Of a stretch of DNA of 28,636 nt, positions 8,695 to 16,012 are shown in pieces (within the stretch, counting starts at the first letter, position 1; each line of letters starts with the position of its first letter). The DNA is taken from contig CAAGJI010000074.1 of assembly GCA_900770195.1 (NCBI GenBank), forward strand, positions 1-28,636, given 5' to 3'. Both the position numbers and the translations under genes were made by a program. This DNA is from Oscillospiraceae bacterium (GTDB taxonomy: Bacteria; Bacillota; Clostridia; Oscillospirales; Ruminococcaceae). Below the pieces are notes generated by a model. The model did no database searches, was not told the DNA's origin, and saw nothing but the letters and a program-made list of their open reading frames with translations.

Positions 8695-9678
8695 TTACCA
8701 TTCTTCTTTCGGGTATTTCATATTCCAGCTTTTTCTTAATTTTGTCATAATATCCATAACATCTTTTGTATATTCAAGTTTCATTGCAGAAGTATCACCT
8801 GTATTAACTGCATTTTCCATATCAAGCATTTCATAATACAATGCATCAATAGTGTTTCCTGCTGTTATTTCTTTCTTTTCACCTGTTTCAGCATTTACAA
8901 TTATTGCTTTGTCTGCCCTTGGATATTCCATTATTTCAATATATCCATTTTCGCAGCTTATCATTGCTCTTTTTGGCTGTTTTGAGTGCATTGAAAGTGC
9001 AACTGTTGCCATCTGCTGTTCTGAATTTTTCAAAAGAATTGTTGCCTGTTCATCTGAACCTGTAGGAGATGGTTTCCACTGGCTTAATATTTCAGTCGGA
9101 TTTTCGTCCATAAAACTTCTTACAATTGAAAGTGCATAAACTCCTATATCAAGCATTGCACCCCCTGCAAAACTCATGTTGAAAAAGCGGTTACTCATAT
9201 TATATTCCTTGAAACTACCAAAATTCATTGTTATAATCTGAACTTTACCAAGTTCACCGCTTTTTACAATTTCCCATAATTTTTTATAAACAGGCATATG
9301 CCATATTGTCATTGCTTCAGCTATTATGAGTCCTTTGCTTTCTGCAAGTTCTGTCATCTCATCAAGTTCATGACTGTTTAAAGTTATGGATTTTTCAACA
9401 AAAATATGTTTTCCGTTTTCAAGTGCCTTTTTCATAAATTCATAGTGTGTATTATGAGGACTTGTTATATAAATAATATCTGTATTATCATCTAAAAACA
9501 TATCATCTATTGAATCATATACTTTTTCAATATTATATTTTTTTGCAAAATCCAAAGCTTTCTGATGTGTTCTGTTTCCAACTGCATAAAGCGATTTTCC
9601 CATTTTTTCGAGAGCCTGTGCCATTTCATTTGCAATTACACCTGTACCAAGTACAGCCCATTTAAGTTCCTTATTCAT
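8695..9678 (-). CDS. Gfo/Idh/MocA-family oxidoreductase
   Basis: A 327-aa NAD(P)-dependent oxidoreductase of the Gfo/Idh/MocA superfamily, which mostly acts on sugars, inositols or related polyols; the substrate cannot be told from sequence. The Rossmann fold shows as WAVLGTGVIANEM (residues 7-19) and IIYITSPHNTHYE (68-80). The catalytic-lysine motif reads VEKS (Glu95-Lys96-Ser97) rather than the common EKP. The C-terminal domain has the usual GGAMLDIGVYALS segment. The ATG has AAAGGA upstream. It appears monocistronic: a terminator hairpin of the upstream gene lies 34-65 bases before the start, and its promoter may overlap that hairpin. Confidence 0.92.
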   Translation of the reverse strand: MNKELKWAVLGTGVIANEMAQALEKMGKSLYAVGNRTHQKALDFAKKYNIEKVYDSIDDMFLDDNTDIIYITSPHNTHYEFMKKALENGKHIFVEKSITLNSHELDEMTELAESKGLIIAEAMTIWHMPVYKKLWEIVKSGELGKVQIITMNFGSFKEYNMSNRFFNMSFAGGAMLDIGVYALSIVRSFMDENPTEILSQWKPSPTGSDEQATILLKNSEQQMATVALSMHSKQPKRAMISCENGYIEIMEYPRADKAIIVNAETGEKKEITAGNTIDALYYEMLDMENAVNTGDTSAMKLEYTKDVMDIMTKLRKSWNMKYPKEEW

Positions 9679-9698
9679 ATAAATTTTTCCTTTCTCTT

Positions 9699-9728
9699 AT
9701 TTTAAACATAAAAGAGCATAAACTTCAA
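9699..9728 (-). promoter_or_regulatory. Possible promoter of the oxidoreductase gene, overlapping a terminator hairpin
   Basis: On the minus strand: TTGAAG (9723-9728), 18 bp, TAAAAT (9699-9704). The -35 element lies in the loop of the upstream hairpin and the spacer runs through one arm. It is the only reasonable pair between that terminator and the start codon. Confidence 0.4.
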
Positions 9729-9743
9729 AAAATTTATGCTCTT
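9712..9743 (-). terminator. Terminator of the Thr/Ser-rich surface protein gene
   Basis: An 11-bp perfect inverted repeat (AAGAGCATAAA at 9712-9722, TTTATGCTCTT at 9733-9743) with a 10-nt loop begins 12 bases past the stop codon at 9756. T-rich sequence follows on both sides, so it could work in either direction. Confidence 0.8.
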
Positions 9744-9755
9744 CTGATTTTTATT

Positions 9756-10394
9756 TTAATTTAAATCGTTATCATAATAAGGGTCTTCTTCTATTTTGTT
9801 TCCGCCACTTTCGCTACCGCTTCCACTGCCGCTTCCGCCACTGCTGTCACTTCCGCTGCTTCCGCCACTGCCGTCATTTCCGCTGTTTCCGCCACTGCCG
9901 TCATTTCCGCTGTTTCCATCGCTTGGAGTATTTTCAGCAGGCGGTGCTTCTGTTGCAGGAGTAATTATTATAGGTGGTGTGGTTTCTGAATCTGAAGGCT
10001 TTTTCGTTGCCTCCGGCACACTAGGAACAACTATACTGCTGTTGTCGTCTTCGTCATAATTATAACCATCATCATTGTTGTAATTATAATTATAGTCGTT
10101 ATTATTCTGATTTGCATATGTTGTTTTAGTAGTGGTTTCGGTTGAAACAGCTGAAGATGTTTTGTTTGATGTTATAGTTGTTTCTGTTGTTGTCGTTTCA
10201 GTTTCTGATGTTTCTGTTACTAAGGTTGTTTCAGTTGAATCAAGTCTTCCTGTTGATGCTGAAACTTCTCTCTGTAAAGGTATAGGACACAATACAAGGA
10301 AACCAATAATCAAAAAAGATAATATTATAAAGCAAAGGCAGGCAATAAGTGTTGCCCTTGTCGATTTGGATAAATTATTGTAAAATTCTTTCAT
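9756..10394 (-). CDS. Membrane-anchored low-complexity Thr/Ser/Asn-rich protein
   Basis: A 212-aa protein with no recognised domain. Residues 1-15 are short and basic, 16-37 form one membrane segment, and the rest (40-212) is low complexity in blocks: Thr/Ser/Glu-rich (about 46-92), Asn/Tyr/Asp-rich (about 95-120), Pro/Thr-rich (about 122-160), then Gly/Ser/Asn repeats including two exact copies of a 9-residue unit like SGGNSGNDG, and an acidic tail. This layout fits an N-terminally anchored surface stalk or linker, but no function can be named. The repeats make the local GC content higher than in the neighbours. It has its own consensus promoter and terminator, so it is a single-gene unit. 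Confidence 0.8.
   Translation of the reverse strand: MKEFYNNLSKSTRATLIACLCFIILSFLIIGFLVLCPIPLQREVSASTGRLDSTETTLVTETSETETTTTETTITSNKTSSAVSTETTTKTTYANQNNNDYNYNYNNDDGYNYDEDDNSSIVVPSVPEATKKPSDSETTPPIIITPATEAPPAENTPSDGNSGNDGSGGNSGNDGSGGSSGSDSSGGSGSGSGSESGGNKIEEDPYYDNDLN
9860..9913. repeat. Two exact tandem copies of a 27-bp unit
   Basis: The unit (copies at 9860-9886 and 9887-9913) encodes nine residues of the Gly/Ser/Asn tail of the surface protein. Flanking sequence contains diverged copies, so copy number could change between strains without a frameshift. Confidence 0.85.
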
Positions 10395-10440
10395 ATCAAG
10401 CTCTCCGTTTATACTTTTAAATATATTTACAACTCTATAT

Positions 10441-10469
10441 ATTTTACCCTAAATCAGGTGCAATGTCAA
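10441..10469 (-). promoter_or_regulatory. Promoter of the Thr/Ser-rich surface protein gene
   Basis: On the minus strand: consensus -35 TTGACA (10464-10469), 17 bp, -10 TAAAAT (10441-10446), about 45 bases before the start codon, which has GGAG upstream. Confidence 0.78.
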
Positions 10470-10551
10470 GTATATATTGTTATTTTATGTTATAATATGT
10501 CAGTATAAACAAAAAAAGCAAATTATGTAACTGTTTACTTTACATTAAAGC

Positions 10552-11208
10552 TTAAAGGACCTTGCTTCCATTAGCTGTAAGCTTAAATTTTGAATCAAGA
10601 AGTTCCGCTGCACCTCTGCACATAATCATTCTTTCAAGGAAAATATCAAAATATTCGTACATTGTGCAAATACTTTCATCTATCTGAAGATTAAGTGCAA
10701 TAACATTTTTTTCTGTATTAATTTTAAGTTTTGACTCTGTAACAGCATAATTTACTCTGTCATGAATATCAAACGAACTTTTTTCTTTTTTCAAAACCCT
10801 GTTTCTTCGTACATCTGTTTTATCTGCAATAATAACAGCTGCTGAAATAACATCAGTTGCACCACCTGTTGATTCATCATGATTTCCTATGCACGAAACA
10901 ATATTTATTCTGTCTTCCGCTGAAATATCATACTGTTTCAATATATCATTTGCAAGTAAAGCACCATATTCCGCATGATGATTTCTGTTTATTGCATTTC
11001 CTATATCGTGCATATATCCTGCTATCCTGGCAATTTCAACTGTATGTTCATCATATCCGAATTTTTTTAAAATAAAAGCTGCACGTTCAGCAACAAGAAT
11101 GGTATGTTTTTCTGAATGGTCATTATATCCTATTTTTATAAGATTTGCATTTGCTTTTTTTATAAAAGCCTTTACTTCTTCATTTTTTAAAATGTCCTTA
11201 TAAGTCAT
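10552..11208 (-). CDS. HD-domain phosphohydrolase
   Basis: A 218-aa protein with an HD-superfamily metal site: HSEKHTILVAERA (His31/His35), the paired MHDIG (His67-Asp68), NRNHHAEYGA, IGNHDES (His110-Asp111) and the later IADKTDVRRNRV aspartates. HD proteins hydrolyse phosphate esters of nucleotides or related compounds; which substrate is used here is unknown. The last 80 residues beyond the HD core contain no recognised motif. The ATG has AGGAAA upstream and a good promoter is present, so it seems to be transcribed alone. No clear terminator is visible before the next promoter. Confidence 0.88.
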   Translation of the reverse strand: MTYKDILKNEEVKAFIKKANANLIKIGYNDHSEKHTILVAERAAFILKKFGYDEHTVEIARIAGYMHDIGNAINRNHHAEYGALLANDILKQYDISAEDRINIVSCIGNHDESTGGATDVISAAVIIADKTDVRRNRVLKKEKSSFDIHDRVNYAVTESKLKINTEKNVIALNLQIDESICTMYEYFDIFLERMIMCRGAAELLDSKFKLTANGSKVL

Positions 11209-11241
11209 AATTTTTTCCTTTCAATCAGACTGATTTATTAT

Positions 11242-11270
11242 ATTATACTGTTTATTTTCATATAATTCAA
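11242..11270 (-). promoter_or_regulatory. Promoter of the HD-domain gene
   Basis: On the minus strand: TTGAAT (11265-11270), 17 bp, TATAAT (11242-11247), about 30 bases before the start codon. Confidence 0.7.
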
Positions 11271-11362
11271 TATAAACAATGTAAAATTAATGCAAAATTT
11301 GTGATATTGCAAATATTTTACCTGAATTTTTCATATGATGTATTTTTGATTTTACTTTGCAA

Positions 11363-11371
11363 TGTTATAAT
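11363..11371 (+). promoter_or_regulatory. Extended -10 promoter of the small membrane protein gene
   Basis: TGTTATAAT, a TGnTATAAT extended -10 element, lies about 35 bases before the ATG. The -35 position is only T-rich, which is tolerated with extended -10 promoters. Confidence 0.6.
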
Positions 11372-11404
11372 AAATATAAATTAAAACAAAGGGAGTTGAT
11401 ATAT

Positions 11405-11650
11405 ATGGCATTCTTAAAAGACTTGAGTACAAAATTAACTAGAACAGACAGACAAAGAGATTTTTTGTTTGTTACTCTCTGTTTCATAATTTCTGCGATT
11501 GCAGGAATTGCAATAGGATTGATTCTGAACATATTTATTTCGTTAAAAGGAATGAGTTTTATTATATATATTATTTGCTTTGGAGGCTATCCTGCGTTCT
11601 TTTTTGGCTTTATGGGCGGAATGATATATCTTATAAGAACCGAGGAGTAA
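11405..11650 (+). CDS. Small two-TM membrane protein, unrecognised
   Basis: An 81-aa protein starting at ATG 11405, with GGGAG nine bases upstream; an in-frame TTG at 11357 overlaps the promoter and is rejected. A basic N-terminal segment (KLTRTDRQRD) is followed by two membrane segments, about residues 20-42 and 49-74, the second rich in Gly and aromatic residues. The charged ends suggest both termini are cytoplasmic. I do not recognise a family. It is the first plus-strand gene of the block, with its own promoter and terminator. Confidence 0.75.
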   Translation: MAFLKDLSTKLTRTDRQRDFLFVTLCFIISAIAGIAIGLILNIFISLKGMSFIIYIICFGGYPAFFFGFMGGMIYLIRTEE

Positions 11651-11668
11651 AATTTTTGATTTTTTATA

Positions 11669-11695
11669 AAAAGGACTGCATTTTGCAGTCCTTTT
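11669..11695 (+). terminator. Rho-independent terminator after the small membrane protein gene
   Basis: Perfect 12-bp stem (AAAAGGACTGCA at 11669-11680, TGCAGTCCTTTT at 11684-11695) with a TTT loop; the TTTT of the right arm is followed by GTATATTTTATT. It starts 19 bases after the stop codon. Confidence 0.9.
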
Positions 11696-11788
11696 GTATA
11701 TTTTATTCAACTAATTTTCAACACTATTTATAACAATCTATAAAAATATTTCATTAATATTTAACTAAGAAAATTATACATAAAAAAA

Positions 11789-11797
11789 TGATATAAT
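11789..11797 (+). promoter_or_regulatory. Extended -10 promoter of the MATE gene
   Basis: TGATATAAT, an extended -10, stands about 48 bases before the MATE start codon. No recognisable -35 is seen at the proper distance. Confidence 0.55.
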
Positions 11798-11844
11798 GAA
11801 AAACGTTACAATAATAAAGAAAATAAAATAGAAAGGCGTAAAAT

Positions 11845-13317
11845 ATGACAAAAAAAATCAAACAAAATGTTTTTGAAATGGAATCAATTCCAAAAGCTGC
11901 TATGAGAATGGCTTTGCCTTCAATGGCAAGTATGCTTGTTACAATTTTTTATAATATGGCAGATACTTTTTTTATTGCACAAACCCATAATACAGACCAG
12001 CTTGCAGCTGTACAGCTTGCAACTCCTGCATTTGTCATTATGACAGCACTGGGAGGTTTGTTCGGAATAGGTGGTTGTGCATTTATTTCACGTTCACTGG
12101 GAAGCGGTGATAAATCAAGAATAAAAAATATAAGTTCATTTTGTATTTATGGAAGTGCTGTTGTAGGACTTGTTTATTCTATACTTCTTTTTATATTTAT
12201 GAGCGGAATATTAAAGCTGCTTGGTTCAAACGAAAACACAAATCTTTATGCTGAACAATATCTTTATATAATTGCAGCAGGCGGAACATTTATAGTTCCT
12301 TCAATGGCATTTGGCAACCTTGTAAGAGGTGAAGGTGCTGCTAAAACAGCAATGGTAGGTATGATGATAGGTACTATTGTCAACATCATACTTGACCCTA
12401 TAATGATACTTGCAATGAATCTTGAAGTTATAGGTGCAGCACTTGCAACAGTTATAGGAAATCTTTGTGCTTTAGCTTACTACCTCTTTTATATTTTTGG
12501 CAAAAAAACAATTTTGTCGGGAAATCCAAAAGATTTTGCTTTTAAAAGTGTTGCAAAAGGCGTTCTTTCAATAGGTTTTCCTGCATCAATTACAACAATT
12601 CTTATGAGTTTTTCAAATATCATAATGAATAACTACATAAATAAAACAGCAATAAGAGAATCTCTTGAAGCAGTAACTCAGAATGATACAACACATATGG
12701 TTTTCAAAATTGCTTCTGATTTAATATCTCAAGGCAATGCGGATATGGCAGCAAAACAGGTTGCAACAGCAGCTATTGCGGCTATGGGCGTTGCGATGAA
12801 AGCAAATATGCTTCTTGTTTTCCTGCAAATGGGATTTGCAATAGGAATACAGCCATTATTCGGATATAACTATGGTGCTAAGAATTTTAAGAAGATGAAT
12901 GATTTCCTTAAATTCTCAATTATTTTTGAAGTTATAATGGGTACTGTTCTTACAATTGTATACTTTATGTTTACAAAACAGATAATCGAAATATTTAATG
13001 ACGATCAGGCTGTTTTATATTATGGTGTTGAAATGCTTCGTGCTTTGATGATTGCAGGCCCGTTTATCGGAGTTATGTTTGTATTTAACAATATATTCCA
13101 AGGAATGAACAAGGGTATACAGTCGCTTGTGCTTGCAATAAGCAGACAGGGATTCATTTTCCTTCCTGTTGTTATTATAGGAAGTGAACTCATTGGTTTA
13201 TCAGGAATAATTTTTGCACAGCCTATAGCTGACTCAATAGCTGTTATACTTGCGATTGTTATGTATATTTTTACAATAAAAAATGAAAAAAAACGTTTGA
13301 CAGGTGAGGTAAAATAA
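11845..13317 (+). CDS. MATE-family multidrug/cation efflux transporter
   Basis: A 490-aa polytopic membrane protein, about 12 segments in two related halves, of the MATE superfamily (NorM/DinF/MepA type). Such proteins export drugs or metabolites in exchange for Na+ or H+. Family features include PSMASMLVTIFYNMADTFFI near residues 25-44, the RGEGAAKTAM segment (161-170) and GIQPLFGYNYGAKNFKK (334-350). Compared with standard MATEs there is an extra soluble stretch of about 40 residues (about 268-306) between the start of the second half and VATAAIAAMG. The ATG has GAAAGGCG upstream. The substrate is unknown. The stop codon overlaps the start of the next small ORF (TAATG). Confidence 0.93.
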   Translation: MTKKIKQNVFEMESIPKAAMRMALPSMASMLVTIFYNMADTFFIAQTHNTDQLAAVQLATPAFVIMTALGGLFGIGGCAFISRSLGSGDKSRIKNISSFCIYGSAVVGLVYSILLFIFMSGILKLLGSNENTNLYAEQYLYIIAAGGTFIVPSMAFGNLVRGEGAAKTAMVGMMIGTIVNIILDPIMILAMNLEVIGAALATVIGNLCALAYYLFYIFGKKTILSGNPKDFAFKSVAKGVLSIGFPASITTILMSFSNIIMNNYINKTAIRESLEAVTQNDTTHMVFKIASDLISQGNADMAAKQVATAAIAAMGVAMKANMLLVFLQMGFAIGIQPLFGYNYGAKNFKKMNDFLKFSIIFEVIMGTVLTIVYFMFTKQIIEIFNDDQAVLYYGVEMLRALMIAGPFIGVMFVFNNIFQGMNKGIQSLVLAISRQGFIFLPVVIIGSELIGLSGIIFAQPIADSIAVILAIVMYIFTIKNEKKRLTGEVK

Positions 13318-13454
13318 TGGGACCATATGAATATACAGTCGAAAAAATTGAAGGCGATTATGCAACTCTTAAAAGAAATGACACTGATGATGAAATTCTT
13401 GTTGCAATGGCACTCCTTCCTATGGGTACGGATATTGGAACTGAACTTATATAG
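13317..13454 (+). CDS. Tiny ORF coupled to the MATE gene, possibly cut short by TAG
   Basis: A 45-codon ORF whose ATG overlaps the MATE stop (TAATG) with GAGGT about 10 bases upstream. It reads YTVEKIEGDYATLKRND, then ILVAMALLPMGTDIGTELI. The opening pattern of a short beta strand, EGDYA and an acidic turn, then LLP.GTDIGT, resembles small Firmicutes proteins of the DUF3006 kind; this is a weak match from memory. The frame goes on for eight sense codons after TAG (ENFTYSLK) to a TAA at 13479, and that text would complete the expected final strand, so TAG may be a recent nonsense change. No function is assigned. Confidence 0.55.
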   Translation: MGPYEYTVEKIEGDYATLKRNDTDDEILVAMALLPMGTDIGTELI

Positions 13455-13479
13455 GAAAATTTTACGTATAGTTTGAAGT

Positions 13480-13503
13480 AAATAAAATAAAATAAAATAA
13501 AAT
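13480..13503. repeat. AAAAT pentanucleotide tandem repeat
   Basis: Four exact copies of AAAAT (13484-13503) preceded by a partial copy (13480-13483), directly before the shared terminator. Such runs may vary in copy number by slippage. Confidence 0.85.
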
Positions 13504-13513
13504 ATAATATTAA

Positions 13514-13549
13514 AATCCCCTGATTTAAACTTAACTAAATCAGGGGATT
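13514..13549. terminator. Bidirectional terminator between the MATE block and the peptide-binding protein gene
   Basis: Perfect 14-bp stem (AATCCCCTGATTTA at 13514-13527, its complement at 13536-13549) with an 8-nt loop. T-rich tracts lie on both sides (the AAAAT repeat gives a T-rich tail on the minus strand), so it can end the plus-strand MATE unit and the minus-strand lipoprotein transcript coming from 13682. Confidence 0.8.
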
Positions 13550-13681
13550 ATTTATCTCAAATAAGAGATTTATAATCTTAAAAAAAGCTCTTTTAAAGGC
13601 TTGCACCACTTTTTTTATTTTTAATTATAAATATCTTATAAAAGTAGTATATGCAAAAACCTTTAAAATGCAACTGGGAAA

Positions 13682-15358
13682 TTATGAAAATTTCTTTATA
13701 TATTTCCAGTAGACCTGTTTTCCAAACGGGTCATACAAAAAATCCTGTATTTTTGTAGGTGAAATAACGTAAACAGGCTTATAAAAAAGCGGATAGAAAC
13801 AATCTGCTGAAATAATTTTCGATTCCACATCTCCATACAGGTTTATGCGTTCACTCAAACTTGCTGTTTCAATGATTTTTTTGTATGCATTATTTATTTC
13901 ATCTGAGTTTACAGCAAAAATATTTTCTTTAACTGTAAATTGTGATAAGAATGATTCAGGTGAGTTAAAATCCGAATTAAGTTCATAAAGTGCTATCTGG
14001 TAATTGCCGTCTGCAATTCGTTTGTCAAATTCATTTTTTCCAACTTCATCAACAGATACAAAATATCCAAGTATATCCTGCCATTGCTGAATAATATTAT
14101 GAAGATAATTGCTGTTTATACTGTTTGTGCAAACAAGTATTTTAACACTATCAAATGTCTGCAAAGAACTTTCTTTAAGTGCTTTATTGAAAAGTTCTTT
14201 TGCCTTTTCTGTGTCCTGTTTTATTGAAAGATTATCTTCAGAATAAAGTTCCCTGTAACTTCTTCCAAGCACTGAAACTGATGGCGGAACTATACCGCTT
14301 GCAACCTTATCAATATTATTTCCATCTGAAAGTGAATTTTGGTCAATTGCATATCTCAAAGCTTTTCTTAAATTTTTGTTTGATAAAGCTTTATCTTTTG
14401 GATTGAATATAAGACCAAGTGTTGCGTAATCATACGCAACTGCATTGTATGAACGACTTGAAATATATCTAAGCTTGTAATTGTCAGTAATTAAAACATC
14501 TGATTTATCCTGTGAAAAATCGTCCTCAAGGTCGGATTCTGATTTTTTTATATTTACTGTTATAAGTCTTGGATAAACAGTTTCACCTTTCTTATAGTCA
14601 CTGTTTCGCCTTATATACATAAAATTATTATTTCCATATGGGTCGTAAAACCATTGCTGAATATAAAAAGGACCATTTGAATTTATAGAGTTATCATCAA
14701 GACCATACCTGCCCTTTGTTGATTCAAAAAATTCCTGACTGCAAGGCATTGCAGCAGTCGAAGCAAGCAATGTTAAAAAATACGGTTCAGCTTTGTCAAG
14801 CTGGAAAACAACAGTTTTATCATCAGTTGCTGTAACTCCAATATCTGTATAATTTTTTGAACCGTTTATAATATCATTTCCATTTTTTATAAACGAAAAA
14901 GTTTCCTTGTATGGTGATTCAGTATCAGGATTAAAAATTCTCTGAAATGCAAATACAAAATCCTGAGCGGTTACAGGTGTATATTCGTCATCATCCATAT
15001 AGTCATTATCATTTTTATCAAAAAACCACATTGCATCATCTCTTATTTTGAATGTATAAGTAAGAGAATCCGAAGATATTTCATATGATTCTGCTGTTCC
15101 ATTTTCCAGTTCGCCATTTTCATCGAAAGTCATAAGACCTTCCATAATGTTGCATATAATATTTTTTGACTCTTCATCTGAAGCTGTCTGAGGGTCTAAG
15201 TTTTCAGGATTTGATTCAATCGAAATATTCAGATTCGCACCTGAACCATCATCATCAGATGAACTTCCAAAAAATGACAAATCAGGCATAGAACACCCTG
15301 TAAACGTTGCCAAAATGCAAAAAATTGCTGTTGAAACAGCTGCCACTTTCTTAATCAA
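13682..15358 (-). CDS. Solute-binding lipoprotein, peptide (OppA/SBP_bac_5) type
   Basis: Extracellular binding lipoprotein of an oligopeptide-type ABC system, 558 aa. I place the start at TTG 15358: AAGGTGG lies seven bases upstream and the next residues form a signal peptide (IKKVAAVSTAIFCILATFTGCS) with the lipid-anchored Cys near residue 22. Reading further upstream would add a stretch crossing the promoter. The mature part begins with a Ser/Asp/Gly linker, then the family pattern ESNPENLDPQTASDEES, AESYEISSDSLTYTFKIRDD, VTAQDFVFAFQRIFNP and, later, LRKALRYAIDQNSL. No permease or ATPase genes are adjacent, so it is an orphan binding protein. It carries its own promoter and a palindrome in its leader. 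Substrate unknown; lipidation by the Lgt at 4980-5981 is expected. Confidence 0.92.
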   Translation of the reverse strand: MIKKVAAVSTAIFCILATFTGCSMPDLSFFGSSSDDDGSGANLNISIESNPENLDPQTASDEESKNIICNIMEGLMTFDENGELENGTAESYEISSDSLTYTFKIRDDAMWFFDKNDNDYMDDDEYTPVTAQDFVFAFQRIFNPDTESPYKETFSFIKNGNDIINGSKNYTDIGVTATDDKTVVFQLDKAEPYFLTLLASTAAMPCSQEFFESTKGRYGLDDNSINSNGPFYIQQWFYDPYGNNNFMYIRRNSDYKKGETVYPRLITVNIKKSESDLEDDFSQDKSDVLITDNYKLRYISSRSYNAVAYDYATLGLIFNPKDKALSNKNLRKALRYAIDQNSLSDGNNIDKVASGIVPPSVSVLGRSYRELYSEDNLSIKQDTEKAKELFNKALKESSLQTFDSVKILVCTNSINSNYLHNIIQQWQDILGYFVSVDEVGKNEFDKRIADGNYQIALYELNSDFNSPESFLSQFTVKENIFAVNSDEINNAYKKIIETASLSERINLYGDVESKIISADCFYPLFYKPVYVISPTKIQDFLYDPFGKQVYWKYIKKFS

Positions 15359-15389
15359 ATTTATTCCACCTTGTTTCTTTCGTTCTTTT

Positions 15390-15403
15390 CTGAAAATTTT
15401 CAG
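15390..15403. promoter_or_regulatory. 14-bp palindrome in the leader of the peptide-binding lipoprotein gene
   Basis: CTGAAAATTTTCAG is a perfect palindrome placed just downstream of the -10 element and upstream of the ribosome site, where a repressor could block transcription. It has no loop and so is not a good terminator. The operator role is inferred from position and symmetry only. Confidence 0.45.
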
Positions 15404-15413
15404 TGTCTTATAT

Positions 15414-15442
15414 ATTATATCATTATATTTTTGATAAAGCAA
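15414..15442 (-). promoter_or_regulatory. Promoter of the peptide-binding lipoprotein gene
   Basis: On the minus strand: TTGCTT (15437-15442), 17 bp, TATAAT (15414-15419). It sits between the stop of the upstream unknown gene and the AAGGTGG ribosome site (15366-15372), supporting the TTG start at 15358. Confidence 0.72.
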
Positions 15443-15470
15443 TAGATTTAAAAAAAATATTGCAATATTT

Positions 15471-15935
15471 TTATACAATAAAATAATCGTGAAGTAAGTC
15501 AGCTATTTTCTTTAGAATTTTAATATACTCATCAGGACTATAATCATCAACATTTGTTATAAGAACATACTTTCCTTCCTGCCACATTGGAAAAGATATT
15601 TTTATCACATAGACATCATCTCTTTTTACAGCCTTTAAATCCATAAAAGGAACAGCTTCGCTGTATGTATAATTCATATTTCTATAATCAAATTTTTCAG
15701 GATAAAAAATAGTATAATTTATCTCACCATACTCTTTTTTATAAAGAGATGACATCAACGCATCAATACGCATAATATCAATAGTTGAAATAAAACCATT
15801 ATTCATAAGTATTCCGACATCTTCCTGAAAATGTGTTATTTTAAGATTTAAAAGATTTTCGGGATTTCTGTATTTTGAAATATTTTCAGTAACCTGTCCT
15901 GTTATTTCAAAAATATCATTTCCTAATTTCAGCAT
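15471..15935 (-). CDS. Unrecognised 154-aa protein at the end of the pilus operon
   Basis: I do not recognise this protein. It is predicted cytoplasmic, with no signal peptide or membrane segment, and is rich in Tyr, Ile, Asp and Lys; the visible pattern is alternating beta strands and a C-terminal amphipathic helix (EYIKILKKIADLLHDYFIV). The ATG at 15935 has AGAAAGGA five bases before it; an in-frame TTG at 15989 would extend it into the intergenic region without a good ribosome site. It lies 77 bp downstream of pilT with no visible terminator between, so it probably is co-transcribed with the pilus genes, and could be an accessory or regulatory protein. That is inference from position. Confidence 0.65.
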   Translation of the reverse strand: MLKLGNDIFEITGQVTENISKYRNPENLLNLKITHFQEDVGILMNNGFISTIDIMRIDALMSSLYKKEYGEINYTIFYPEKFDYRNMNYTYSEAVPFMDLKAVKRDDVYVIKISFPMWQEGKYVLITNVDDYSPDEYIKILKKIADLLHDYFIV

Positions 15936-16012
15936 ATCTTTCCTTTCTTTAAAAGCCCACTTTGCATCAGAAAAAAACAATTGATACAAAATAGGCTTCT
16001 GTATTTTTTAAT

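Noticed and set aside
9796..10059. Plus-strand 87-codon frame rich in Pro, Leu and Ser
   Set aside because: It is the mirror of the low-complexity tail of the minus-strand surface protein, with no ribosome site of its own.
13591..13668. 9-bp inverted repeat TTTTAAAGG / CCTTTAAAA past the peptide-binding lipoprotein gene
   Set aside because: The arms are 60 bases apart and AT-rich, so a stable terminator is unlikely; the hairpin at 13514-13549 is much better.
15359..15478. N-terminal extension of the peptide-binding protein upstream of TTG 15358
   Set aside because: It would translate through the promoter and ribosome site, and put the signal peptide in the interior of the protein.
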